The notes under the pieces are model-generated. The model was given only the letters and a program-made list of their open reading frames with translations. It ran no database searches and was not told the origin of the DNA. A stretch of 36,859 nt of DNA from JBCCMB01 sp039026555. GTDB lineage: Bacteria; Pseudomonadota; Alphaproteobacteria; Caulobacterales; Hyphomonadaceae. The translations under genes and the position numbers were made by a program. The stretch lies in the NCBI GenBank assembly GCA_039026555.1, contig JBCCMB010000012.1:1-36859 (forward strand). The letters are read 5' to 3'. Shown piece after piece: positions 26,109 to 34,530 of this stretch; the first letter of the stretch is position 1; every line of letters starts with the position of its first letter.

Positions 26109-26477
26109 TCAATTCCCGTTCGCGGGTGCCTGCTCTCGCTTAAATCTGGTGATATGCCGCCCCAATATGTTTGAGGTCGCGCTAATTGATACTTCGCCCG
26201 AGGCTAAACCCCGGGCGTAATCGTCACGACTATTGTTCCGCAAGTCGTCGTGCGCGGCTGCCTCCGACATATAAGCAAAAACGCCAACGCCGAATGTGAC
26301 GAATAGGCTGATGACCGCAACGGTGATGAACGTGTCAGGCCCCCACCTCTCCCGATTTATAAGAAACAGGACCAAACACAGAAGCGCCCACTGAAAAAAC
26401 GACACGCACAAGATGCCGGATAGGCCAAGATCATTGTCCAGATAGAGCTTTACTTGGTCTTCCGTGACGCGCTTCAT
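26109..26477 (-). CDS. small membrane protein of unknown function
   Basis: A 122-residue frame with a polar N-terminus (about 18 residues), two hydrophobic segments (about 21-40 and 47-69) and a charged C-terminal half; I recognise no family. By eye its base composition is closer to 50% GC than its neighbours, and it lies between clpB and a degenerate second clpB 3' end, so it probably arrived as an insertion. Upstream (minus strand) there is no strong ribosome-binding site. The two clear membrane segments favour a real gene over a chance frame. Confidence 0.6.
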   Translation of the reverse strand: MKRVTEDQVKLYLDNDLGLSGILCVSFFQWALLCLVLFLINRERWGPDTFITVAVISLFVTFGVGVFAYMSEAAAHDDLRNNSRDDYARGLASGEVSISATSNILGRHITRFKREQAPANGN

Positions 26478-26542
26478 CTGTCGGTCGTCGCCCCAGCCCT
26501 CAATCCGCTTTCAACGACAAATTACCTTCGGTTACAATCCTA

Positions 26543-26593
26543 GTCGAGACCGGCGCACTGACGCTCAACGGCGTGCCGACGGCGATGAATTAG
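26543..26593 (+). pseudogene. degenerate remnant of a clpB 3' end
   Basis: This stretch translates as VETGALTLNGVPTAMN followed by a TAG stop. The intact clpB ends with VEAGELTLNGVPTG and ten further residues. The DNA is nearly identical over ACGCTCAACGGCGT (14 bases) and then diverges. It is therefore a leftover end of a clpB allele or copy, about 460 bp downstream of the functional stop, with the small membrane-protein gene in between. The homology begins abruptly near 26543. Confidence 0.75.
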
Positions 26594-26692
26594 AAGCGGC
26601 CGAACCTCAAAGTGGGTGACACGCCTCACTATACAAGGCGCATATTTCCCTTCATGGCTTAGCCTTCGGGCGCGCCGCAAGGGGGAATTGAG

Positions 26693-27442
26693 TTGACGAT
26701 ACAGACAGACATATATGATCCGAGCTATGTCAAAGACGTGTTTGATCGCTGCTCCGAAAAATATATCGCGTTCAGCTATGTTTGCTCGTTTGGATTTACG
26801 GAGAGGTGGCGCAAACAAGCGGTCCGCAACATGCCTCCGCCGAGCACGTCGAAACCAATCGGCTATGACCTCATGGCGGGCACTGGCGAGGTTTGGCCGC
26901 ACGTCCTTAAACGCTGGCCCGAGACCCAATCGATCACGGCCATTGATATCTCAAGCGGCATGCACGAACGCGCCATAGGCAGGCTGCATAAGCACCGAAA
27001 GCACAAGATCAAATTCAATGAAGATGACGTGCTGTCGACGCGTTTAACGGCCGATGCATGTGACTTTCTAACCTGCACATTCGGCCTGAAAACCTTCAAC
27101 TCGCAACAACACGAACAGCTTGCAAAGCTTGTCGCTACTGTTCTGAAGCCTGGCGGGACGTTCACATTCGTAGAAGCGTCCGACCCCAAACGCTGGCTGT
27201 TGCGTCCGCTCTACCTTTTCCACCTAAAAAGATCATTGCCGGTAATCGAACGCATTTTTTTGCGAGGCGCGACAGATTTCGCGATGATTGCGACCTACAC
27301 CGTTGAGTTTGGAAACGCGGCGCAATTCGCCAAACATCTAAAGCAGCACGGGCTGGATGTGGAATTCAAAAAATACTTTTTTGGATGCGCAACTGGCGTC
27401 GTCGGTCGTAAACCGACCGAAGCAAACGCAGAACCGGTTTAG
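26693..27442 (+). CDS. class I SAM-dependent methyltransferase, UbiE-like
   Basis: A 249-residue SAM methyltransferase. The N-terminal VKDVFDRCSEKYIAFSYVCSFG region resembles UbiE/COQ5-type enzymes; motif I is GYDLMAGTGEVWP (about residues 60-72) with ITAIDISSGM supplying the acidic ribose-binding residue, then DFLTCTFGLKTF and VLKPGGTFTFVEAS (motifs II and III). Substrate unknown; it lacks enough of the UbiE signatures to call it ubiquinone synthesis. The start is TTG at 26693, preceded by AAGGGGGAA; no in-frame ATG exists nearby. The gene is visibly more AT-rich than the core genes around it and lies in the accessory patch between clpB and gyrB. Confidence 0.85.
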   Translation: MTIQTDIYDPSYVKDVFDRCSEKYIAFSYVCSFGFTERWRKQAVRNMPPPSTSKPIGYDLMAGTGEVWPHVLKRWPETQSITAIDISSGMHERAIGRLHKHRKHKIKFNEDDVLSTRLTADACDFLTCTFGLKTFNSQQHEQLAKLVATVLKPGGTFTFVEASDPKRWLLRPLYLFHLKRSLPVIERIFLRGATDFAMIATYTVEFGNAAQFAKHLKQHGLDVEFKKYFFGCATGVVGRKPTEANAEPV

Positions 27443-28128
27443 CGACGCGCATTTTGTGCGCCAGACGTAAACAGAGGCAGAGTATTCTCTAGAAGCTCGG
27501 TCGCTATTCGGCGGGCTTACGCCCGCCGGCGCCTCGCCTTCGCGGGGATTACGGAACTATTGGCCCGCTTAAGACATCGCACCATCAGTCCGAGGGCTCC
27601 TCCCACGAGCAACGCGAAGGCGCAGGGCCGGGGCGGAGCCCCGAACAGGCCGAGCAAAATCAATAAAAACCGACCGAGCTCTTGGACTTAAATCCAAATT
27701 TATCCACCCCCTCCAAACCCCGCGCTAACCTCCCCCCATGTCTCCACCTTCTAAGGGCGGCGTCCGGACCGGCCGGTCGTGGGGGTGGAGCCGGAGCGCT
27801 TGTCGTACCTGTACCCGCTTAACGACCGGTTCGGGGCGGCGCGGGTCAAGCTGGCAGCGCGGGGATAACGTCGCAGGGCAAACCCTGGTTCACGGCTAAC
27901 CGCGGATTTGGACTGACCGTAGAAAAAGCCTCCGAGCGGAGCGCGGCGACGCGCATTTGTTTTTAGAGAGCCTCGGCGAAAGCCAGGCAGTGCTCGAAGC
28001 GCCAAGCCAATGCGCTCCGCGCCCTTATTATCTGATCTCCCCAGCGCTGGCGCGCGTGGGGGTGTTTGTCGTGTTTGCTCGGGCTGTTCGAGGCTTCGCC
28101 TCGGCCCTGCGCCTAAGCTCTTTACAAA
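27443..28128. other. hairpin-rich non-coding region between methyltransferase and gyrB
   Basis: No convincing gene is seen in these 686 bp. There are three short-loop GC-rich hairpins: CGGCGGGC-TTAC-GCCCGCCG (27509-27528), CGGGGC-GGA-GCCCCG (27629-27643) and CGAGGC-TTC-GCCTCG (28089-28103). There is a near-palindrome TTGGACTTAAATCCAA (27682-27697) and, next to it, TTATCCACC (27700-27708), one base from the DnaA box consensus. A short plus-strand stretch at about 27768-27868 reads like coding sequence (VVGVEPERLSYLYPLND) but has a stop just upstream and no start signal; it may be a gene relic. Confidence 0.5.
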
Positions 28129-30558
28129 TTAAGCGTCCACTTCGGCTTCCAGCGCGTTGTCCTGGATGAATTCGCGGCGGGGCTCGACGACATCGCCCAT
28201 GAGCTTTGAGAACATCTCGTCTGCGGTGTCGGCGTGCTCCACCCGCACGCGCAGCAGCGTGCGCGCATTGGCGTCCAGCGTGGTTTCCCACAATTGGTCG
28301 GGGTTCATCTCGCCCAGACCTTTATAGCGTTGAATTTTGACGCCTTTTGCGCCCGAGGCCAGCACGGCCTCCAACAGGGTGATCGGTCCGAACACATCGA
28401 TCTCGCCGCCCTTCTCGCTGCGCAGCGCGGACCGCTCGACATAGATATTCGCCATCTCCGCCGCCCGGTCGGCTAAGCGGCGAGCGTCGGGAAGCGACAA
28501 GAGCGTTGGATCCAAAGCAACCCGGTCCGCGACGCCGCGCACCACGCGCTCGAGCTTGAGCGCGCCGTTTTCAAACTGGCCGGTCCAAGTGTCCTCGCCC
28601 TCTTCCGCAAAGCGGTTCAGACGTTCCGCGGTCCGAGCCGCCTCCTCATCGCCCGCGCCAATCTGCAGCGCGCCGGCCAGGGCCGCTTGTTCAATCGCCC
28701 ACCCCGGCGCCCGCAGCGCTAAGCGGCTCAGGCTTGCTTTAAATGCGGAGGCTTCGCGCACCCGATCGCGCAGATCTTCGCCGCCGATTTGTTCGCCATC
28801 GGCCAACACCAGCGTTTCGCCCTTCGTCCCCTCCTCGATCAGGAAGGCCTCGTACTCGGCGTCGTCTTTCAGATAGCGTTCCGACCGGCCGCGCTCGGCC
28901 TTATAGAGCGGCGGCTGTGCGATGTAGAGATAACCCTTCTCGATGATTTCCGGCATTTGCCGATAAAAGAAGGTGAGCAGCAGCGTACGGATATGCGCGC
29001 CGTCGACATCGGCGTCGGTCATAATCACGATCTTGTGGTAGCGCGCCTTCTCGATATCGAAATCTTCGCGGCCAATGCCGGTGCCCAACGCCGTGATCAG
29101 CGTGCCGATCTCCTGGCTGGACAGCATTTTGTCGAACCGCGCGCGCTCAACATTCAAGATCTTGCCGCGCAAGGGCAGCACAGCCTGGTTTTCCCGATTG
29201 CGGCCCTGTTTGGCCGAGCCGCCGGCGCTGTCGCCCTCGACAATGAACAGCTCAGATTTCGCTGGATCTTTTTCTTGGCAATCCGCCAGCTTTCCGGGAA
29301 GCGACGCGATATCCAAGGCGGACTTTCGCCGGGTCAGTTCCCGCGCTTTTCGGGCCGCTTCGCGCGCCGCGGCCGCTTCGACGATTTTTTGCATAATCAT
29401 CTTGGCTTCGACGGGGTGTTCCTCAAACCATTCGGCGAGCTTTTCCGCCATTAGACTTTCGACGACGGGGCGCACCTCGGAAGAGACGAGTTTGTCCTTG
29501 GTTTGGGACGAAAATTTCGGATCCGGAACTTTCACCGACAAGACGCAGGTCAATCCTTCGCGCGCATCATCTCCGGAAATGTCGACTTTCTCTTTCTTGG
29601 CGACACCCGTTTCCTGCGCATAGCGGTTGATGATGCGGGTCAGCGCGGCGCGAAAGCCCGCCAAATGCGTGCCGCCATCGCGCTGCGGGATATTGTTCGT
29701 AAAGCAGAGCGTATTTTCATGATAGCCGTCATTCCATTGCATCGCCGCATCAACGGTGATGCCTTCCTTTTCGCCGAGCGCGCGAACCGGCGCTGGGATG
29801 AGCGCGGTGCGCTGGCGATCCAAATGCGCGACAAAGGCTTCGGTGCCGCCTTCATATTGCAGGATGACTTCAATGGGCTCGGCCGGACGCTCGTCGCGGA
29901 ACACAATTTTCACGCCGGAATTCAAAAACGCTAATTCGCGCAGACGGTGCTCCAGCGTGTTGCGATTGAATTCGGTCATTGTGAACGTCGTCGACGCCGG
30001 CAGGAACCGAACCGCCGTCCCGCTTTCAGGCCGACCGTCCGCGCGCATGGGCGCATCGCCGATCTCTTTCAGCGGCTTTTCCGCCACGCCGTCGCGGAAA
30101 CGAACAAAATACTCCTTGCCGTCGCGCCGAATGGTAAGATCCAGCCAATCCGACAAGGCGTTCACAACGGAAACGCCCACGCCGTGCAAACCGCCGGAGA
30201 CTTTGTAGGAATTCTGGTCAAACTTCCCGCCGGCGTGCAGCTGGGTCATGATCACTTCAGCGGCGGACACGCCTTCGGTTGGGTGGATGTCCACCGGCAC
30301 GCCGCGTCCATTATCGGTGATCGTCGCCGACCCGTCGGGCAAAAGCGTCACCGTAACGTGGTCGGCATGGCCCGCCAGCGCTTCGTCAATGGCGTTGTCC
30401 ACCACCTCATAGATCATGTGGTGGAGACCGGACCCATCATCCGTGTCGCCGATATACATGCCGGGACGCTTACGGACCGCTTCCAGGCCTTTGAGCACTT
30501 TGATCGAGCCGGCGCCGTATTCGGCGCGCGTCTCATTCTCCTGGGCCGGTTCAGTCAT
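28129..30558 (-). CDS. gyrB: DNA gyrase subunit B
   Basis: GyrB supplies the ATPase and TOPRIM functions of gyrase, which introduces negative supercoils. The 809-residue protein begins in the usual way with SIKVLKGLEAVRKRPGMYIGDT. The GHKL ATPase shows VDNAIDEALAGH and DNGRGVPVDIHP, then the transducer domain, the TOPRIM motif EGDSAGGSAKQGRN, the metal-binding DADVDGAHIRTLLLTFFYR, and the C-terminal QRYKGLGEMNPDQLWETT. It is the last gene of dnaA-dnaN-recF-gyrB, 39 bp after recF. A hairpin at 28089-28103 lies just past its stop but lacks a T-run. Confidence 0.98.
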   Translation of the reverse strand: MTEPAQENETRAEYGAGSIKVLKGLEAVRKRPGMYIGDTDDGSGLHHMIYEVVDNAIDEALAGHADHVTVTLLPDGSATITDNGRGVPVDIHPTEGVSAAEVIMTQLHAGGKFDQNSYKVSGGLHGVGVSVVNALSDWLDLTIRRDGKEYFVRFRDGVAEKPLKEIGDAPMRADGRPESGTAVRFLPASTTFTMTEFNRNTLEHRLRELAFLNSGVKIVFRDERPAEPIEVILQYEGGTEAFVAHLDRQRTALIPAPVRALGEKEGITVDAAMQWNDGYHENTLCFTNNIPQRDGGTHLAGFRAALTRIINRYAQETGVAKKEKVDISGDDAREGLTCVLSVKVPDPKFSSQTKDKLVSSEVRPVVESLMAEKLAEWFEEHPVEAKMIMQKIVEAAAAREAARKARELTRRKSALDIASLPGKLADCQEKDPAKSELFIVEGDSAGGSAKQGRNRENQAVLPLRGKILNVERARFDKMLSSQEIGTLITALGTGIGREDFDIEKARYHKIVIMTDADVDGAHIRTLLLTFFYRQMPEIIEKGYLYIAQPPLYKAERGRSERYLKDDAEYEAFLIEEGTKGETLVLADGEQIGGEDLRDRVREASAFKASLSRLALRAPGWAIEQAALAGALQIGAGDEEAARTAERLNRFAEEGEDTWTGQFENGALKLERVVRGVADRVALDPTLLSLPDARRLADRAAEMANIYVERSALRSEKGGEIDVFGPITLLEAVLASGAKGVKIQRYKGLGEMNPDQLWETTLDANARTLLRVRVEHADTADEMFSKLMGDVVEPRREFIQDNALEAEVDA

Positions 30559-30597
30559 CCGCGGTCCCTTCGTCTTTTCAAACTAGCCCAGCCAGCC

Positions 30598-31731
30598 TCA
30601 CCCCGCATGCGCGGTCCCCTCCGACACCTCAAACCGCTGGGCGCGATCCCCGAAGGCGTCGAACAAGTCACGGTCGGTCCCCGTCAGCCAGGCCTGACCG
30701 CCGAGCGCGGCCAGTTCATCATACAGTGCGGCGCGCCGATCCGAATCAAGGTGCGCGGCAGCTTCATCCAATAATAACAAAGGATTGGGGGTTAAGTCGC
30801 CCTCAAAAAGCGCCTGAGCGTTAGCCAAAATCAGCCCTATTAACAAGGCTTTCTGCTCACCTGTGGAACATTGTGCGGCAGGTGTGCTTTTTGGACGATG
30901 AATAACGGCCAAATCTGAGCGGTGAACACCTGTCAGAGCACGCCCCACAGCGGCGTCGCGCGACCGGCCGGAACGCAATCCGTCGGCGATACTTTGGGCC
31001 AATTCCTCCAAGCCCGCGCCGTTGGACGCCGACTGTTCAAACACACCCTCAAGCGCCAAATCCGCCTTTGGAAACGCGCCTTCCGGACGCGCATCGATCA
31101 CCGCCTGCAAGCGTTTGAGCGTTTGAGCGCGGTAGGTCGCCATGGCCGCGCCGGCGTCAGCCATGCGCGCTTCTAGAGCGTCCAGCCAGGACAAGTCCGG
31201 GCTTGGCTGCTCCAACAACGCATTACGGTCGCGCATGGCTTTTTCATAGGCGGACGCCGCCCGGCCATGCGCCGGCGCGTGCGCCAGAACTTGGCGATCG
31301 TAGAATTTGCGCCGATCGCCCGCCGGCCCGGCAAACACGCGGTCCATGGCCGGAGTCAGCCAAACAATGCGCAACAAATCCGCCAGATCATTTTGCGTGG
31401 ACGGCGCGCCGTCCAGCTTCGCGATGCGCTTGGACCGTCCATCCGGCGACAACTCCAGTGAAACACCGATCCGGCGATCCAAGCCATTGTCCGAAAACGT
31501 CGCCGACAAGGCCCAACCGCTCAAATCGTCCGATTGACGCACCAAGCTCGGCAAGGCTGCAGACCGCAAACCTTTGCCCGGCCCCAGCATAGAGACCGCC
31601 TCCAACAAATTGGTCTTCCCCGCCCCGTTCGCACCGTAAAGACAAACATGCCGGCCATCCAGCGTCAGCACGGTCTGCGCATGATTGCGGAAGTTTTGGA
31701 GCGCAAGGCGGGTCAGCGCCGAATGGGTCAT
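30598..31731 (-). CDS. recF: DNA replication and repair protein RecF
   Basis: RecF is the SMC-like ATPase that loads RecA at gapped DNA with RecO and RecR. The 377-residue protein begins LTRLALQNFRNH, a RecF hallmark, and has Walker A GANGAGKT (residues 33-40). A conserved KFYDRQVLAHAPAH segment is in the middle. STGEQKALLIGLILANA gives the ABC-type signature, and LLLLDEAAAHLDSDRR the Walker B/D-loop. It sits between dnaN (31-bp gap) and gyrB (39-bp gap) on the same strand, the ancestral order. Length and motifs are normal. Confidence 0.96.
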   Translation of the reverse strand: MTHSALTRLALQNFRNHAQTVLTLDGRHVCLYGANGAGKTNLLEAVSMLGPGKGLRSAALPSLVRQSDDLSGWALSATFSDNGLDRRIGVSLELSPDGRSKRIAKLDGAPSTQNDLADLLRIVWLTPAMDRVFAGPAGDRRKFYDRQVLAHAPAHGRAASAYEKAMRDRNALLEQPSPDLSWLDALEARMADAGAAMATYRAQTLKRLQAVIDARPEGAFPKADLALEGVFEQSASNGAGLEELAQSIADGLRSGRSRDAAVGRALTGVHRSDLAVIHRPKSTPAAQCSTGEQKALLIGLILANAQALFEGDLTPNPLLLLDEAAAHLDSDRRAALYDELAALGGQAWLTGTDRDLFDAFGDRAQRFEVSEGTAHAG

Positions 31732-31762
31732 GCTTGCGACACCCGCCGGCCAGCCGCGCAGG

Positions 31763-32878
31763 CTAGACCCGAAGCGGCATCAGCACATACTGCGCCGCGG
31801 GATCCTTCATATCGATGACGCGCGCCGGCGATGCTGAATCATTGAATTCAAAACGGGTCTCATCGCCCTCAATCTGCTGCGCGACGTCGAGCAGATAGCG
31901 CGCGTTAAAGCCGATCTCCAGCGCTTCGTCCGCGTATTCGGCCTCCAGCTCTTCAACCCCCTGCCCTGTTTCCGCGTTGGAAACCGCCAAAGTCAGCTTG
32001 CCCTCGTCTAAGGACAGCTTAATGGATCGCGAGCGCTCGGCCGACACCGTCGCCACCCGGTCCACAGCGCCGGCGAAATCGCCATTGTCGACAGTCAGAA
32101 TACGGCCATTCTCCTTGGGAATGACGCGCTGGTAATCCGGGAAGGAGCCATCGATTAGTTTTGAGGTCAGCACCGCCTCGCCGACCTTGAAGACGATCTT
32201 TGAATCCGATGCGGATACCGTCACACGGTCCGGCGCGTCATCCAGCAAACGCCGAGCTTCGGCGATCGCTTTGCGCGGGACGATAATTCCGGTCAGCGCA
32301 TTCGCACCGTCCGGCGCCGGCATATCCGCGAGCGCAAGCCGGTGGCCGTCGGTCGCCACCGCACGCAGCACGCCGCCCACCTCGTCTGCAAAATGCAGAT
32401 AAATGCCGTTGAGATAATAGCGCGTCTCCTCCGTGGAGATGGCGAACCGCGTCTTGTCGATCAGCCGACGCAAATCGGCCGCTTCCAGATCAAACGACAC
32501 GGGCGCGTCTTCACGCGCCATGGTCTGAAAATCATCCGCAGGCAGTGTCGGCAAAGCGAAACGCGCCCGCCCGGAGGCGATCGCAAGCCGACCGTCCTCA
32601 TGGCTGGTTTCCAGCGTCACGTCGGCGCCGTCCGGGAGCTTTCTAACCACGTCGAACAGCGTGTGGGCCGGCGCCGTCACCGCACCCGCATCATGAACCG
32701 TCGCGCCCGCCGCATCCGCCGCCTCAATATCTAAATCCGTCGCCGTGAGGCTCAAGGATTGGCCCTCGGCGGTGAGCAGCACATTGGAGAGAATCGGAAT
32801 GGTGTTGCGTCGCTCCACTACATTCTGCACGTGCGAAAGCGCCTTGAGGAGATCGCTGCGGTCGATGGTCAGCTTCAT
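31763..32878 (-). CDS. dnaN: DNA polymerase III sliding clamp (beta subunit)
   Basis: The ring-shaped beta clamp tethers DNA polymerase III to its template. The protein, 371 residues from the ATG at 32878, starts MKLTIDRSDLLKALSHVQNVVERRNTIPILSN (split here into its usual first helix and RxTIPILSN motif). It contains the three repeated clamp domains, with YYLNGIYLH and ATDGHRLA in the second, and ends VIDMKDPAAQYVLMPLRV, where YVLMPLRV is the standard C-terminal signature. A TTG at 32887 would add three residues (MSP) but the ATG aligns with known clamps. The 164-bp gap from dnaA contains two stem-loops. Confidence 0.97.
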   Translation of the reverse strand: MKLTIDRSDLLKALSHVQNVVERRNTIPILSNVLLTAEGQSLSLTATDLDIEAADAAGATVHDAGAVTAPAHTLFDVVRKLPDGADVTLETSHEDGRLAIASGRARFALPTLPADDFQTMAREDAPVSFDLEAADLRRLIDKTRFAISTEETRYYLNGIYLHFADEVGGVLRAVATDGHRLALADMPAPDGANALTGIIVPRKAIAEARRLLDDAPDRVTVSASDSKIVFKVGEAVLTSKLIDGSFPDYQRVIPKENGRILTVDNGDFAGAVDRVATVSAERSRSIKLSLDEGKLTLAVSNAETGQGVEELEAEYADEALEIGFNARYLLDVAQQIEGDETRFEFNDSASPARVIDMKDPAAQYVLMPLRV

Positions 32879-32938
32879 GGGCGACAACCTGGTCCAATTG
32901 AAGAGGCCGCGAAGTGCGGCGGAGAAGATAAGACGAAT

Positions 32939-32963
32939 CAGCCCGCCTAGAGCCGGCGGGCTG
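32939..32963 (-). promoter_or_regulatory. stem-loop in the dnaA-dnaN gap
   Basis: CAGCCCGCC (32939-32947) and GGCGGGCTG (32955-32963) form a perfect 9-bp stem with a 7-nt loop, 61 bp upstream of the dnaN ATG on the transcribed strand. No T-run follows, so it is more likely an attenuator, pause or mRNA-processing site than a full terminator. Confidence 0.4.
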
Positions 32964-33000
32964 GAGAGAATACCTGATTTTCCAAAGGATTGAAGGCGTC

Positions 33001-33032
33001 GTGGACCATCGCGTCAAGGTGCGACGATCCAC
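33001..33032 (-). promoter_or_regulatory. stem-loop immediately after the dnaA stop codon
   Basis: On the minus strand GTGGATCGTCGC pairs with GCGATGGTCCAC over 12 positions including two G-U pairs, starting 11 bp after dnaA ends. No T-run is present. It could protect the 3' end of the dnaA message or reduce read-through into dnaN. Confidence 0.4.
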
Positions 33033-33042
33033 GGCTCCTCAA

Positions 33043-34530
33043 TCATTTTTGGTTTCGCGGATCGTCGAGACATTTTTGTTCTAAAACCGCGATCTCGTCG
33101 GCGGCTTTACGATCCCCCGCGATGAGACCGGTGATTTTGTCGAAGGCGTAGATAACCGTTGTATGATCGCGATCGCCGAACATCCGCCCAATCTGAGGAT
33201 AGGAGCATGTTGTCAGGCGACGCCCCAAAAACATAGCGATTTGCCTGGGGAAGGACACGACGCGCCGGCGATCCGGGCTTTCCAAATCCGCTTTGGTAAT
33301 GCCGAAATGCGTCGCCACCACATCCTTAATCGTTTCGACTTTTGGGCGCGAACGCCGGCCGATTTGAAGACGGATCGCCGCCTCCACCGCCGCTTTCGTA
33401 ACAGGGCGATCCAACAATACCGTGCTGGCGAAAATGTTCCGAACCGCGCCGTAGAGCGCCCGTCCTGACGCCGGCAATTGATCCGCCAGCATCATCACCC
33501 ACTCATCCTGAAGGATGAAATCTGGGAAATCCTTGGCGATCAACTCCGCTTTGGCGCGGACGATGTCCGCCCGCATGTCCAAATCCGGACGATGGATCTC
33601 GACAACGACGCCGCCTTGGATCTCATCGCGCATACGCGCATCGAGATGGTCCAGACGCGCAGGCGCCGAATCGGAGGTCACCACGACGCCGCCCCCTTTT
33701 TCGGTGATCGCGCGAAGATGGGAGAAAAACTCCCGCAAAGTCCCCGGCTTCAAGGAGTGGATGTCGTCCAGCAACAGCGTGTGCGCTTTGCGGACTTTCT
33801 TACGCAAGCCCGACGTATCTTTACGCTTCACGCCATCGACAAACGCCAGCATGAATTCTTCCGCGCTCATATGTACGACGCCCTTATCGTCGCGCCGAGC
33901 GCTTCGAATGGCGGTGAGCATATGCGTCTTGCCGCAGCCATTAGGACCATAAAACAAGACGATCGGCACCGGACCCGCTTCGCCAGCCGCAAGCCGCATC
34001 GCCAAACCCGCCGCAAGCTTATTGCTATCGCCGACGACGAGCGCATCGAATGACTGGCCCGACGCGTCTTCGCCCGTAAAATCGCCGCCGCCGCCCGACG
34101 ACGAGCGCGGCGTGGGAGCAACGGGAGCGGGATCGCCGAAATCATCCGCATTTTCGACGGCCATTGACAAAATATGCAGATCAATATCGTCGCGCGCCTC
34201 CACCCGCACCGTCCGGTTACGCGGATCGATGCGTTTCCAGTGCAGATTAATGGTCTTCAGAAATTCGTTCCGAACGCGGTCCCGCTCTAAAGCGGTTGGC
34301 GCGGCGAGCAAAACATCGCCATCAACCTCGGCGACGAAGACCAGCCCCGACACCCAGTTTGCAAACGCTTCCGAACCCACAAAATCACGAACGTCGCGAC
34401 GCACGCGCATCCAAAGACCCGGCGCGCCCGGATCTCCTGAAACTCCAATATTACGCTTACCAGAACTGCTACGTCCGACGCCGCCCGCAGACGTATCGGA
34501 ATACTTGGCCAAACCTTTGTCGTATTTCAT
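33043..34530 (-). CDS. dnaA: chromosomal replication initiator DnaA, divergent AAA+ domain
   Basis: DnaA binds origin boxes and, in its ATP form, melts the origin. The 495 residues show domain I (about 35-110, LWMRVRRDVRDFV), a Gly/Ser-rich linker (about 140-155), the AAA+ domain and a standard domain IV with QIAMFLGRRLTTCSYPQIGRMF and a DRDHTTV signature (usually GRDHTTV). The AAA+ domain is odd. Walker A is GPNGCGKT (195-202) rather than GGVGLGKT. Walker B LLLDDIHSL has Asp255-Asp256. The usual initiator-specific-helix text (GKxxTQEEFFHTFN) is replaced by LKPGTLREFFSHLR. At the arginine-finger position (family SRF) the sequence reads DEI with Glu303. Sensor II Arg appears kept (GRALYGAV). 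Gene context (dnaN, recF, gyrB) supports dnaA. Confidence 0.93.
   Translation of the reverse strand: MKYDKGLAKYSDTSAGGVGRSSSGKRNIGVSGDPGAPGLWMRVRRDVRDFVGSEAFANWVSGLVFVAEVDGDVLLAAPTALERDRVRNEFLKTINLHWKRIDPRNRTVRVEARDDIDLHILSMAVENADDFGDPAPVAPTPRSSSGGGGDFTGEDASGQSFDALVVGDSNKLAAGLAMRLAAGEAGPVPIVLFYGPNGCGKTHMLTAIRSARRDDKGVVHMSAEEFMLAFVDGVKRKDTSGLRKKVRKAHTLLLDDIHSLKPGTLREFFSHLRAITEKGGGVVVTSDSAPARLDHLDARMRDEIQGGVVVEIHRPDLDMRADIVRAKAELIAKDFPDFILQDEWVMMLADQLPASGRALYGAVRNIFASTVLLDRPVTKAAVEAAIRLQIGRRSRPKVETIKDVVATHFGITKADLESPDRRRVVSFPRQIAMFLGRRLTTCSYPQIGRMFGDRDHTTVIYAFDKITGLIAGDRKAADEIAVLEQKCLDDPRNQK

Noticed and set aside
27751..28005. 84-residue minus-strand frame in the methyltransferase-gyrB gap
   Set aside because: Arg/Ser/Pro-rich without a ribosome-binding site or family features, and overlapping possible relic sequence on the other strand; not reported as a gene.
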